A stretch of 5,559 nt of DNA from a bacterium. GTDB lineage: Bacteria > Planctomycetota > JACOTG01 > JAUIME01. Where the stretch lies: assembly GCA_030433195.1 (NCBI GenBank), contig JAUIME010000382.1, positions 1 to 5,559 on the forward strand, written 5' to 3'. Under the pieces are notes generated by a model. The model was given only the letters and a program-made list of their open reading frames with translations. It was not told the DNA's origin and searched no databases. Every line of letters begins with the position of its first letter. Within the stretch, counting starts at the first letter, position 1. This document shows positions 1-5,552 of the stretch, piece after piece. The translations under genes and the position numbers were made by a program.

Positions 1-879
1 TCCGGCTCCGAATCGAAGTACGAAGGGCATGATCTCGCCGGGTTCGTCGATCGTGAGCTCGCAATCGAGGCCGCCGTCATCGCGCTCGCGCAGCACCTGC
101 GTGGGATGAAACTCGCGTTCGCGCAGGAAGTGGGCTTTCTGCTTCGAGAACCGGATGCGCACGGTTTCGGGACGTCCGCCGCGCATCACCGAGAAGGCGT
201 CGCGGAAGAAGTGCTCGAGCGAGAAGTGCGGGTCGCGGTCGAAGGTCCGCCCGGTCCGCCGTAACTTGCCGATGCGAGAGATGTTGAACGGGATCATCTT
301 GGCGCGTCGGTGATCGTGCGCGACCAGGTACCAGACCCCGTCGCGGTTGCTGAGCGCGTGCGGATCGACGCGACGGCGCCGGTCCGACTCGGATCCGGGC
401 GTGTGGTACTCGATCTCGAGCTGCTGGCGCATGAGAGACGCCTCGAGGAGCTCCATGAGCGAATCGAGCTCGGTCGACGGCACCCCCGTCAGGTGAAACG
501 ACAGGTACTCGCGCAGGTCGAGCCCGTCGCGGGGCAGTCGGTCGAGGAGCCCGGCCGTCAACTCGGCGATGCGCGCATCGATTTGCGAGGTCAGGAACGT
601 CCCGCGGTAGGGTTCGAGCACCGATCGGGCCGAGTAGAGCGCGAACAGGTCCCGCTCGTCGAGCTCGAACGGCTTCAGCGAGAAGGGGCGCTCGTAACGG
701 AATCCGTCGGCACCCCCGGCGACGGGCGCCCCGAAATCGTCGCGTAGCCGTTTGATGTAACGATGGATGGTTCGGGAGGATACGCCGATCTCGAGGGCCA
801 GGCCGTCGGCGGTGTGGACGTCGCCGCCCTGGAAGATCGCGTCGAGCTCGAAGAGCGATTTCTGGATCGAGGAGGGCAT
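1..879 (-). CDS. WYL-domain helix-turn-helix transcriptional regulator (C-terminus beyond left edge)
   Basis: A partial gene: 293 codons lie in the window, and the reading frame is open to base 1 with no stop. Residues about 5-62 form a DeoR/HTH_11-type winged helix, with the recognition helix around SSRTIHRYIKRLRDDFG (34-50) and a wing ending in GGADGFRYE. Residues about 135-293 are a WYL domain. The naming motif is literal at W183-Y184-L185 (GVWYLVAHD), followed by the ligand-pocket segment MIPFNISRIGKL (195-206). The C-terminal part reaches FVLRFGAG, where a WYL domain normally has only a few tens of residues left. Family members of about 310-330 residues are usually cytoplasmic DNA-binding regulators; several respond to nucleic acids or DNA damage. 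The ATG start is chosen because the HTH begins just after it and a -10-like TACAAT lies 7 bases upstream. An in-frame GTG 12 codons further up has no supporting signal. The gene is divergent from ku, so it may control ku or itself (inference). Confidence 0.87.
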   Translation of the reverse strand, partial: MPSSIQKSLFELDAIFQGGDVHTADGLALEIGVSSRTIHRYIKRLRDDFGAPVAGGADGFRYERPFSLKPFELDERDLFALYSARSVLEPYRGTFLTSQIDARIAELTAGLLDRLPRDGLDLREYLSFHLTGVPSTELDSLMELLEASLMRQQLEIEYHTPGSESDRRRRVDPHALSNRDGVWYLVAHDHRRAKMIPFNISRIGKLRRTGRTFDRDPHFSLEHFFRDAFSVMRGGRPETVRIRFSKQKAHFLREREFHPTQVLRERDDGGLDCELTIDEPGEIMPFVLRFGAG

Positions 880-886
880 GGGCGGG

Positions 887-915
887 ATTGTAGCGTCGGC
901 TCGCGGGCCGGCCAC
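887..915 (-). promoter_or_regulatory. Putative promoter of the WYL regulator, leaderless type
   Basis: Read on the minus strand, TACAAT (892-887; 5 of 6 to the -10 consensus) lies 7 bases before the ATG. A weak -35 match, GTGGCC (915-910), sits 17 bases further upstream. No purine-rich Shine-Dalgarno precedes the ATG. A start site at or next to the A of ATG would give a leaderless mRNA. This is seen by pattern only and is untested. A GGCCGGCC palindrome (906-913) overlaps the -35 region. Confidence 0.45.
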
Positions 916-951
916 GACTTTTCGTCGACGCGGCGGTGGAGGGGCCCGGCA

Positions 952-980
952 TTGCGACCGATAGGAAGCTCCGGTACTCT
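952..980 (+). promoter_or_regulatory. Putative promoter of ku operon
   Basis: TTGCGA (952-957) and TACTCT (975-980) are separated by 17 bases. The -35 box matches 4 of 6 and the -10 box only 3 of 6 to sigma-70-type consensus, so this is a weak or activator-dependent promoter if real. It predicts a start near 987 and a leader of about 56 bases before the ku ATG. It lies back to back with the WYL regulator promoter, with the two -35 boxes about 36 bp apart, so one bound regulator could influence both. Confidence 0.35.
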
Positions 981-998
981 TGGATTGCCGCCTGCGCG

Positions 999-1031
999 AC
1001 CGCCGGCGGTGTTCTGGTCACCCGAGGTCAC
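999..1031 (+). promoter_or_regulatory. Palindrome and phased direct repeat in the ku leader (possible operator)
   Basis: ACCGCCGGCGGT (999-1010) is a perfect 12-base palindrome. Just after it GGTCAC occurs twice, at 1016-1021 and 1026-1031, with starts exactly 10 bases apart, one helical turn. Both lie between the predicted ku start of transcription and the Shine-Dalgarno. That is a plausible place for a repressor site for the WYL or MerR-like proteins encoded alongside. GC-rich palindromes arise often by chance in such DNA, so this is weak evidence alone. Confidence 0.25.
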
Positions 1032-1036
1032 GAGGT
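1032..1036 (+). promoter_or_regulatory. Ribosome binding site of ku
   Basis: GAGGT lies 6 bases before ATG 1043. It decides the start in favour of MAPRSSWKGF over the in-frame TTG at 980, which would add 21 residues unlike any Ku N-terminus. Confidence 0.7.
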
Positions 1037-1042
1037 CTTGTC

Positions 1043-1981
1043 ATGGCTCCACGTTCCAGTTGGAAGGGCTTCCTGCGCTTGAGTTTGGTGTCGGTGCCCG
1101 TGAAAGCGTTCACGGCGAATTCTTCGGATCGCTCCGAGATCGCGTTGAACCAGCTCCACAAGGAGTGCCACAGCCGGATCCGTTACCAGAAGGTGTGTCC
1201 GATCCACGGCGAAGTGGAGAAGGACGAGATCGTCTCCGGCTACGAGTACACGAAGGGCCAGTACGTCGAGGTGAATCCCGACGAGGTCGAGAAGCTGCGC
1301 CCGGAGAGCGACAAGTCGGTCTCGTTCAAGGGATTCATTCCCGCGGGTCGCATCGACGCGATGTACTTCAAGGGGCGCTCGTACTTCCTGGTGCCCGACG
1401 GTCCGATGGGACAGAAGCCGTACACGTTGCTGCGCGAGTGCATGGTCGAAGAAGACGTGCACGCGATCGGTGAGGTCGTGATCTCGGGACGCGAGCAACT
1501 CGTCTTGCTGCGTCCGCACGAGCAACTGCTCTCGATGTCGGTGCTCTCGCTCGATTCGCAGGTGAAGAAGGCCGCAATCTTCGAAGACGAGATCGTGAAG
1601 ACCGACTACACCGAGGACGAAGTCAAGCTCACCAAGATGCTCATCGACGCGACGAAGCTCGACGAGTTCGACTACTCGGAGTTCAAGGACGACTACGTCG
1701 AGAAGCTGACGGCGTTGATCCAAGCGAAGGTCGAGGGAAGCGAGATCGTCACGCCGCCGGCCGTCGAAGAACGTCCGGTCGTGAACCTGCTCGAAGCGCT
1801 GAAGCAGAGCGTTGCCGAGGCGTCGAAGTCGTCGAAGAAGATGGCGACGTCCGGCAAGAAGAAGACCCAGCGCAAGGTGGCGGGTTCGAGCAAGCGCGTC
1901 GCCAAGAAGATGGCGCCGAGCGGATCTTCGGTGTCGCGGCCCGTGCCGACCGCGTCGAAGAGCCGCAAGAAGAAGGCCTGA
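1043..1981 (+). CDS. ku: Non-homologous end-joining DNA end-binding protein Ku
   Basis: A 312-residue bacterial Ku. The homodimer forms a ring on double-strand DNA ends, protects them and recruits the end-joining ligase (LigD in well-studied species). Diagnostic features are the N-terminal SSWKGFLRLSLVSVPVK (5-21), the LHKECHSRIRYQKVCP region leading into EIVSGYEYTKGQYV, the SFKGFIP strand, the DAMYFKGRSYFLVPD segment, PYTLLRECM, and the closing VVNLLEALKQS (246-256) typical of bacterial Ku. The core (about 1-258) has standard size. It is followed by a lysine-rich tail (about 261-312, with 14 Lys and 4 Arg, ending SRKKKA) of the kind that in other bacterial Ku proteins modulates DNA binding and threading. 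The ATG is fixed by a good GAGGT site. The BRCT-MerR-TPR gene follows after 13 bases and is probably co-transcribed. No ligD is visible in the window, so the partner ligase must be encoded elsewhere. Confidence 0.97.
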   Translation: MAPRSSWKGFLRLSLVSVPVKAFTANSSDRSEIALNQLHKECHSRIRYQKVCPIHGEVEKDEIVSGYEYTKGQYVEVNPDEVEKLRPESDKSVSFKGFIPAGRIDAMYFKGRSYFLVPDGPMGQKPYTLLRECMVEEDVHAIGEVVISGREQLVLLRPHEQLLSMSVLSLDSQVKKAAIFEDEIVKTDYTEDEVKLTKMLIDATKLDEFDYSEFKDDYVEKLTALIQAKVEGSEIVTPPAVEERPVVNLLEALKQSVAEASKSSKKMATSGKKKTQRKVAGSSKRVAKKMAPSGSSVSRPVPTASKSRKKKA

Positions 1982-1994
1982 TCGCGAGCGTTCG

Positions 1995-3176
1995 ATGCCC
2001 GAAGCCGATCGTGCCCAGGACGTGAACCCGACGTTGCTGCGTGATGCGTCCGTGGTCCTCGTCGGGCGTCTCGCGAGCATGACGCACGAAGAGGCCGAAG
2101 AGCTCGTCGAAGCCTGCGGCGGCCGCATCGCGTCGAAGCCGTCGCGCGTGCGTACCATCGTCGTCGTCGCCGAAGACGCGGCCGCGCTCGATCGCGCCGG
2201 ACACCCTTCCGCCAAGCTGCTGCGTGCGCGCGAGCTGATCCGCGAAGGACGCCCCGTACGCATCGTCGCCGAGAAGGAGTTCTTGCGTTCGCTCGGTCTC
2301 GAGGATCGAGAGGGCGGCGTCCACCGCTACTACACGACCGCGCAGCTCGGTCGCATTCTCGATGTGCCGCGCGATCGCATTCGTCTTTGGATGCGCGTGG
2401 GGCTCATTCGTGCCGCGAAGGTCGTGCATCGCCTATGCTACTTCGACTTTCACCAGGTGCGCGATGCGAAGACGCTCGTCGAGCTTTCGAAGTCGGGGAT
2501 GAGTCTCGAACGGATCCGCGAAAGCGTGAGGGAGTTCAAGCGCTGGCGTCCCGAGATCGATCGGCCGCTCGCGTCGTTCGAGCTGGTCGAGCGTGCCGGG
2601 CGCGTGCTCGTGCGCACGGACGAGGGGATCCTCGCCGAGCCGTCGGGTCAGCTCGTGTTCGATCTCGATGCGGAGCGTGAAGATCCGCCGCAACCCGAAC
2701 CGACGAGCATCGACGACTGGCTCGACCTCGCGCTGCATCACGAACAAGCCGGTCGCCTCGAAGACGCCGAGCGCGCCTATCGACGCGCGCTGTCGGTGGC
2801 GGGGCCGCAGCCGGTGTTGTGCTTCAATCTCGCGAACGTGCTCTACAATCTCGGGAGCAAAGAACGCGCGGCCGAGCGCTTTCACCAAGCCGTCGAGATG
2901 GATCCCGAGTACGTGGAAGCGTGGAACAACCTCGGCAACGTGCACGGCGATCTCGAGGAGCTGCAAGAGGCGATCGCTGCGTATCGACGTGCGATCGACC
3001 TCGCGCCGGACTATCCCGATCCGCACTACAACCTCGCGGAGACGTACCGCTTGGTGGGCGATCTCGGCGCGGCGCGTGAGCACTGGCTCACGTATCTCAA
3101 GATCGATCCCGAGAGCCCCTGGGCCGATCGCATTCGCGAAGAGTTGCGAGACGAACTCCGCGACGACACGGACTGA
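1995..3176 (+). CDS. BRCT-like / MerR-like HTH / TPR repeat protein downstream of ku
   Basis: A 393-residue cytoplasmic protein with three parts. Residues about 17-100 look like a BRCT domain of the LigA type: a SVVLVGRL strand, MTHEEAEELVEACGGRI with the hallmark GG turn (42-43), then TIVVVAED, a helix and VRIVAEKEFLRSL. Residues about 112-178 resemble a MerR helix-turn-helix: YYTTAQLGRILDVPRDRIRL, WMRVGLI, the wing RLCYFDFHQV and the MerR-typical SGMSLERIRESV. Residues about 195-225 form a short beta-rich linker (RAGRVLVRTDEG, EPSGQLVFDLD). Residues about 239-373 hold roughly four TPR units, with consensus clearest in EYVEAWNNLGNVHGDLEE and DYPDPHYNLAETYRLVGD. TPRs bind proteins, HTHs bind DNA, and BRCT domains bind phosphoproteins or DNA ends. 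A scaffold or regulator acting with Ku is inferred. The start is the ATG 13 bases after the ku stop; its ribosome site is weak (GCGAG), so translational coupling is likely. Upstream in-frame codons only shadow the ku tail. I do not recognise a named gene. Confidence 0.88.
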   Translation: MPEADRAQDVNPTLLRDASVVLVGRLASMTHEEAEELVEACGGRIASKPSRVRTIVVVAEDAAALDRAGHPSAKLLRARELIREGRPVRIVAEKEFLRSLGLEDREGGVHRYYTTAQLGRILDVPRDRIRLWMRVGLIRAAKVVHRLCYFDFHQVRDAKTLVELSKSGMSLERIRESVREFKRWRPEIDRPLASFELVERAGRVLVRTDEGILAEPSGQLVFDLDAEREDPPQPEPTSIDDWLDLALHHEQAGRLEDAERAYRRALSVAGPQPVLCFNLANVLYNLGSKERAAERFHQAVEMDPEYVEAWNNLGNVHGDLEELQEAIAAYRRAIDLAPDYPDPHYNLAETYRLVGDLGAAREHWLTYLKIDPESPWADRIREELRDELRDDTD

Positions 3177-3211
3177 GCTTCTGCGGTTCGGTCAGACGTT
3201 TCCGCTCGTTT

Positions 3212-4606
3212 TCAGCGACGCGCCGTTCGGTCTTCGCTCGCCTTCGCGGCCGCGGTTCGCTGGCGCGATTCGGCTTCCTTGAGGAACAGGTAGTACAGCC
3301 GACCCTCGAACTTCGTGTGCCCGGCGATGCGTTCGGCTTCGGGCCCGGTTCCGATGAAGACGTCGCAGCGTCCTGCGGAACGGATGGCGCCGCCGGTGTC
3401 CTGATCGAGCGCGAAGCCACGGTACGGCCTTGGTGCGATGCGATAGCCGTCGACGAGCTTCGGCAGTCGCGTGTCGAGGAACGCCATCGCGCCGCGCGGG
3501 AACACGCTCTTGTCGGTCGCGATCGTACGCATCGGCGTGACCTTGGCGTTCAAGCTTCCGTACGGACCGTCGTGCGTTTGGCGAAAGAACACGTACGACT
3601 CGTTGTGCCCGAGGTAGCGATGGAGTTCGTCGGGATGGCGATCGAAGTACTTGCGGATCGTGAAGAGCGAGATGTCGTCGCGGCGGATCTTGCCGTCGTC
3701 GATGAGCTTCTCGCCGAGGCTTCGGTAGGGGCGGTCGGTCTTGCCCGCATAGCCGACGCGCATCTCGCTGCCGTCGGGCAATCGCAGGCGCGCCGAACCT
3801 TGCACGTGCACGACGTATGCGGCAAGCGGATCGTTCAACCACACGAGCTCGAGATCGCGCCCGCGCAAGACGCCCTCGGCGTCGATCTCGTAACGCGTGG
3901 GGTACGGTTCGAGCGAACCGTCGGCGCGACGGCGTCCGAGGCACTTGCCTTCGGGGCTCTTCACGAGGTCTTCCGGTAGCTGGTACAGCGGGTAGCGGAA
4001 CTCCGCGGTCGGTTTGCGACTCCCGGCGTAGATCGGTTCGCAATAGCCCGTGAAGAGAACGGTGCCGACATCGTCGCAGCCGACCGATTGGTAGACGTCG
4101 AAGCGTGCGGCGATTTCGCGATGAAGGGTCGCGCCGTTGACGTGCGACTCGACGAGTTCGCGCAGGGCTTCGAGGCTCCGCACGGCGCGATCGTGCGTGA
4201 TCGTCAGGTACGGGAAGTATCGCTTGGACGACGGCTTCGCGTAGTAGGCGAGACTTTCGTCGATCGCTTCGAGGAGTGCCGCGCGATCGGATCCGAAGCC
4301 GATCGAGAAGTCGGGCTGCTCGTGGGACGGCACGAGCTCGAGAGCCATCTGCCCGGGTGCGAGCGGGCGGCTGTAGCGATCGACCGCGTCGTCGCGTACT
4401 TCACGCTGCCGACAGCCCGTCGTCGCCACGAGGGCGAGGATTCCGAGCGCGAGGCCGGCGCGCGCCGCGCGCTCTGCGAAGCTGCGCCGCGCGGATCGGG
4501 GCTGGGTGCCGGCGTGGTCGCGAAACCGGCGTCCGGCGGACGCCAGGTGTACGAAGTGACGCGGAGCGGCGGCCCGTCGGCCCCCGGCTTGGTCGAGTCG
4601 TTGCAA
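3212..4606 (-). CDS. mltA: MltA-family murein lytic transglycosylase (lipoprotein-type signal, 3D domain)
   Basis: A 464-residue exported enzyme predicted to cleave the MurNAc-GlcNAc bond of peptidoglycan with formation of 1,6-anhydro-MurNAc. Residues 1-65 form the export signal: an unusually long, Arg-rich n-region (about 50 residues), the hydrophobic core LALGILALVA (52-61) and TTGC with Cys65 as likely lipid site. The lipobox is imperfect, with Thr rather than Leu at -3. MltA hallmarks follow: FTGYCEP (185-191), YPLYQLP, VHVQGSARLRLPDG (266-279), YAGKTDRPYRSLGEKL, and ESYVFFR. The C-terminal 3D domain has ALDQDTGGAI (399-408), with D403 matching the catalytic Asp of E. coli MltA, and CDVFIG (414-419). 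It is about 100 residues longer than E. coli MltA (365). The TTG start is chosen because AGGGAGGGAG sits just upstream and no other usable start codon occurs before the hydrophobic core. It converges on the BRCT-MerR-TPR gene with a 35-base gap. Confidence 0.93.
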   Translation of the reverse strand: MQRLDQAGGRRAAAPRHFVHLASAGRRFRDHAGTQPRSARRSFAERAARAGLALGILALVATTGCRQREVRDDAVDRYSRPLAPGQMALELVPSHEQPDFSIGFGSDRAALLEAIDESLAYYAKPSSKRYFPYLTITHDRAVRSLEALRELVESHVNGATLHREIAARFDVYQSVGCDDVGTVLFTGYCEPIYAGSRKPTAEFRYPLYQLPEDLVKSPEGKCLGRRRADGSLEPYPTRYEIDAEGVLRGRDLELVWLNDPLAAYVVHVQGSARLRLPDGSEMRVGYAGKTDRPYRSLGEKLIDDGKIRRDDISLFTIRKYFDRHPDELHRYLGHNESYVFFRQTHDGPYGSLNAKVTPMRTIATDKSVFPRGAMAFLDTRLPKLVDGYRIAPRPYRGFALDQDTGGAIRSAGRCDVFIGTGPEAERIAGHTKFEGRLYYLFLKEAESRQRTAAAKASEDRTARR

Positions 4607-4620
4607 GGATCTCCCTCCCT
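4607..4620 (-). promoter_or_regulatory. Strong Shine-Dalgarno of mltA supporting a TTG start
   Basis: Read on the minus strand, AGGGAGGGAGATCC stands directly before TTG 4606-4604. The GGAGG core is 7 bases from the start codon, which is ideal. This is the main support for a TTG start, since the next in-frame start codon, a GTG, lies inside the signal peptide core. Confidence 0.75.
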
Positions 4621-4757
4621 CAGCCGTGATGAATCTCGTTCGCACCGCTCGGATCTTCGCCGCCGACGAAGTCGTCGATTCCGAAGGGCGGTTGCGGGCG
4701 TCGTCGACCCCGCCCAGGGTCGCTCGCCTCCGACGTGATGCGTTCGCCGTTGGTTGG

Positions 4758-4786
4758 AACATAGGGGACCACGCAGAGGAGGTCAA
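4758..4786 (-). promoter_or_regulatory. Putative sigma-70-type promoter of mltA
   Basis: On the minus strand, TTGACC (4786-4781, 5 of 6 to consensus) and TATGTT (4763-4758, 4 of 6) are spaced by exactly 17 bases. The predicted start is near 4751, giving a leader of about 145 bases before the TTG codon. The plus-strand reading of the -35 area, AGGAGGTCAA, looks like a perfect Shine-Dalgarno, but no in-frame start of the peptidase follows it, so the promoter reading explains it better. Confidence 0.5.
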
Positions 4787-4790
4787 GCGG

Positions 4791-4819
4791 TTGTCGCGGG
4801 TCGTCGGGCGCGTTACGAT
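4791..4819 (+). promoter_or_regulatory. Putative promoter of the M28 peptidase gene, leaderless type
   Basis: TTGTCG (4791-4796, 4 of 6) and TACGAT (4814-4819, 4 of 6) are spaced by 17 bases. The -10 box ends 6 bases before ATG 4826, so transcription should begin at or beside the start codon. No Shine-Dalgarno lies within reach of the ATG. Its -35 box is 4 bp from the mltA -35 box on the other strand, so RNA polymerase binding at the two is likely mutually exclusive. Confidence 0.5.
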
Positions 4820-4825
4820 GGCGCC

Positions 4826-5449
4826 ATGCTCGAAACGGAACAGGACGACCGACAGCTCGATCGGCGACAGACTGCGGGAACGCGACGCGCGCTCGCGCTC
4901 CTCGGGGGGCGGCGGGGAGTCGTCGCGGTGCTCGCTTGGCTCTGGGTCGCGTCGACGCTCGTGTCGTGCAAGCAGCGACCGCCCGATGCCGAGATCGTCG
5001 AGGCGATCGTCGCCATCACTCCCGCATCGGCGCGAAGCCACGTCGAGAAGCTCGTCGAGATCGGGCCGCGGCCGTCGCACCTCCCCGAGCCCACGAACGC
5101 GGCCGCCGAGTACATCATTCGCCAGCTCATCGACTACGGATACGTTCCCGAGGAGGAGCGATTCGAGGCGCGTTCGCGTTGGGAAGGCTTCGTCGGCGAG
5201 AAGCGCGAGCATCGCAACATCGTCGCGCAGGTGGTCGGCAGCAAGCAACCGGGACGCATCCTCGAGATCGGCGCGCACTACGACACGCACCCGCACAGCC
5301 CCGGCGCCGACGACAACACGAGCGGCGTCGCGGGACTCCTCGAGATCGCTCGGGTCCTCGCGAAGCGTCCGCTCGACCGGACCGTGCGATTCTGCTTCTT
5401 CGCGATGGAAGAAGACGGGTTGTTCGGCAGCCGGCAGGCCGGGGACTGA
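4826..5449 (+). CDS. M28-family zinc metallopeptidase, lipoprotein-type, truncated after the EE motif
   Basis: A 207-residue N-terminal portion of an M28 aminopeptidase-like enzyme. Residues 30-48 form a signal peptide with a perfect lipobox L45-V46-S47-C48, so the product would be a lipoprotein outside the cytoplasm. Residues about 65-140 match the usual M28 lead-in (ARSHVEKLVEIGPRPS, then NAAAEYIIRQLIDYGY, then HRNIVAQVVGS). The first half of the catalytic core follows: H151 in IGAHYDTH, SPGADDNTSGVAGLLEIA with the bridging Asp at 162/163, and E195-E196 in FFAMEEDGLFGS (general base and zinc ligand). The gene stops five codons after GS. The later Asp and His zinc ligands and the C-terminal half, about 100 or more residues, are absent, and no downstream frame resumes the homology. 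It is therefore probably inactive, a pseudogene, or disrupted in the assembly. The start is ATG 4826: the only in-frame alternative upstream (TTG 4754) lies in the promoter region. Confidence 0.85.
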   Translation: MLETEQDDRQLDRRQTAGTRRALALLGGRRGVVAVLAWLWVASTLVSCKQRPPDAEIVEAIVAITPASARSHVEKLVEIGPRPSHLPEPTNAAAEYIIRQLIDYGYVPEEERFEARSRWEGFVGEKREHRNIVAQVVGSKQPGRILEIGAHYDTHPHSPGADDNTSGVAGLLEIARVLAKRPLDRTVRFCFFAMEEDGLFGSRQAGD

Positions 5450-5468
5450 CGCGGCGCCCGGGGCCGGG

Positions 5469-5552
5469 TCGACGAGGCCGGATCGACCGGGCCTGATTGA
5501 CTGGGCCTGACGGAACCGGGCCTGATTGACTGGGCCTGACGGAACCGGCCGG
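5469..5552. repeat. Short GC-rich tandem repeat (14-15-base units, higher-order 29-base period)
   Basis: Six consecutive units of 13-15 bases can be laid out: 5469-5482, 5483-5496, 5497-5510, 5511-5525, 5526-5539 and 5540-5552. The core GGGCCTGA is exact in four of them (5489, 5503, 5518, 5532) and degenerate in the outer ones. Units alternate between a TTGACT- and a CGGAACC-type start, so 5486-5514 and 5515-5543 are perfect 29-base copies. The array starts soon after the truncated peptidase stop and continues nearly to the window edge. I see no gene in 5450-5559. It may be a minisatellite, or may mark an assembly problem. Confidence 0.8.

Noticed and set aside
77..1031. Minus-strand open frames across 77-1021 and 675-1031
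   Set aside because: They are Arg/Pro-rich and lie in other frames than the WYL gene, which reads as a continuous recognisable protein from 879 to base 1.
980..1042. TTG start at 980 extending Ku by 21 residues
   Set aside because: The extension is Arg-rich and unlike Ku, overlaps the predicted -10 box, and the ATG at 1043 has a proper ribosome site.
1812..1994. N-terminal extension of the BRCT-MerR-TPR gene into the ku tail
   Set aside because: The 61 added residues are almost all Arg, Ala and Pro, a frame shadow of the lysine-rich tail of Ku.
1028..2429. Long minus-strand open frames opposite ku and the BRCT-MerR-TPR gene
   Set aside because: Antisense shadows of GC-rich coding DNA, with compositions rich in Arg, Leu and His and no domain pattern; the plus-strand genes are clear.
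3177..3211. Terminator between the convergent genes
   Set aside because: Only a 4-base GCGG/CCGC stem with a 15-base loop followed by a broken T-run was found, which is not convincing.
3317..3979. Plus-strand 220-codon frame inside mltA
   Set aside because: Antisense to strongly conserved MltA motifs; it has no recognisable domain or ribosome site.
4756..4786. GGAAC as an ECF-sigma -35 element
   Set aside because: No matching -10 element at 16-17 bases; the nearest GTC is 21 bases away.
4626..5510. Plus-strand 294-codon frame over the mltA leader and peptidase
   Set aside because: Ser/Arg-rich shadow of the peptidase frame. The AGGAGG at 4777-4782 followed by TTG 4791 would open it, but it is better explained as the -35 box of the mltA promoter.
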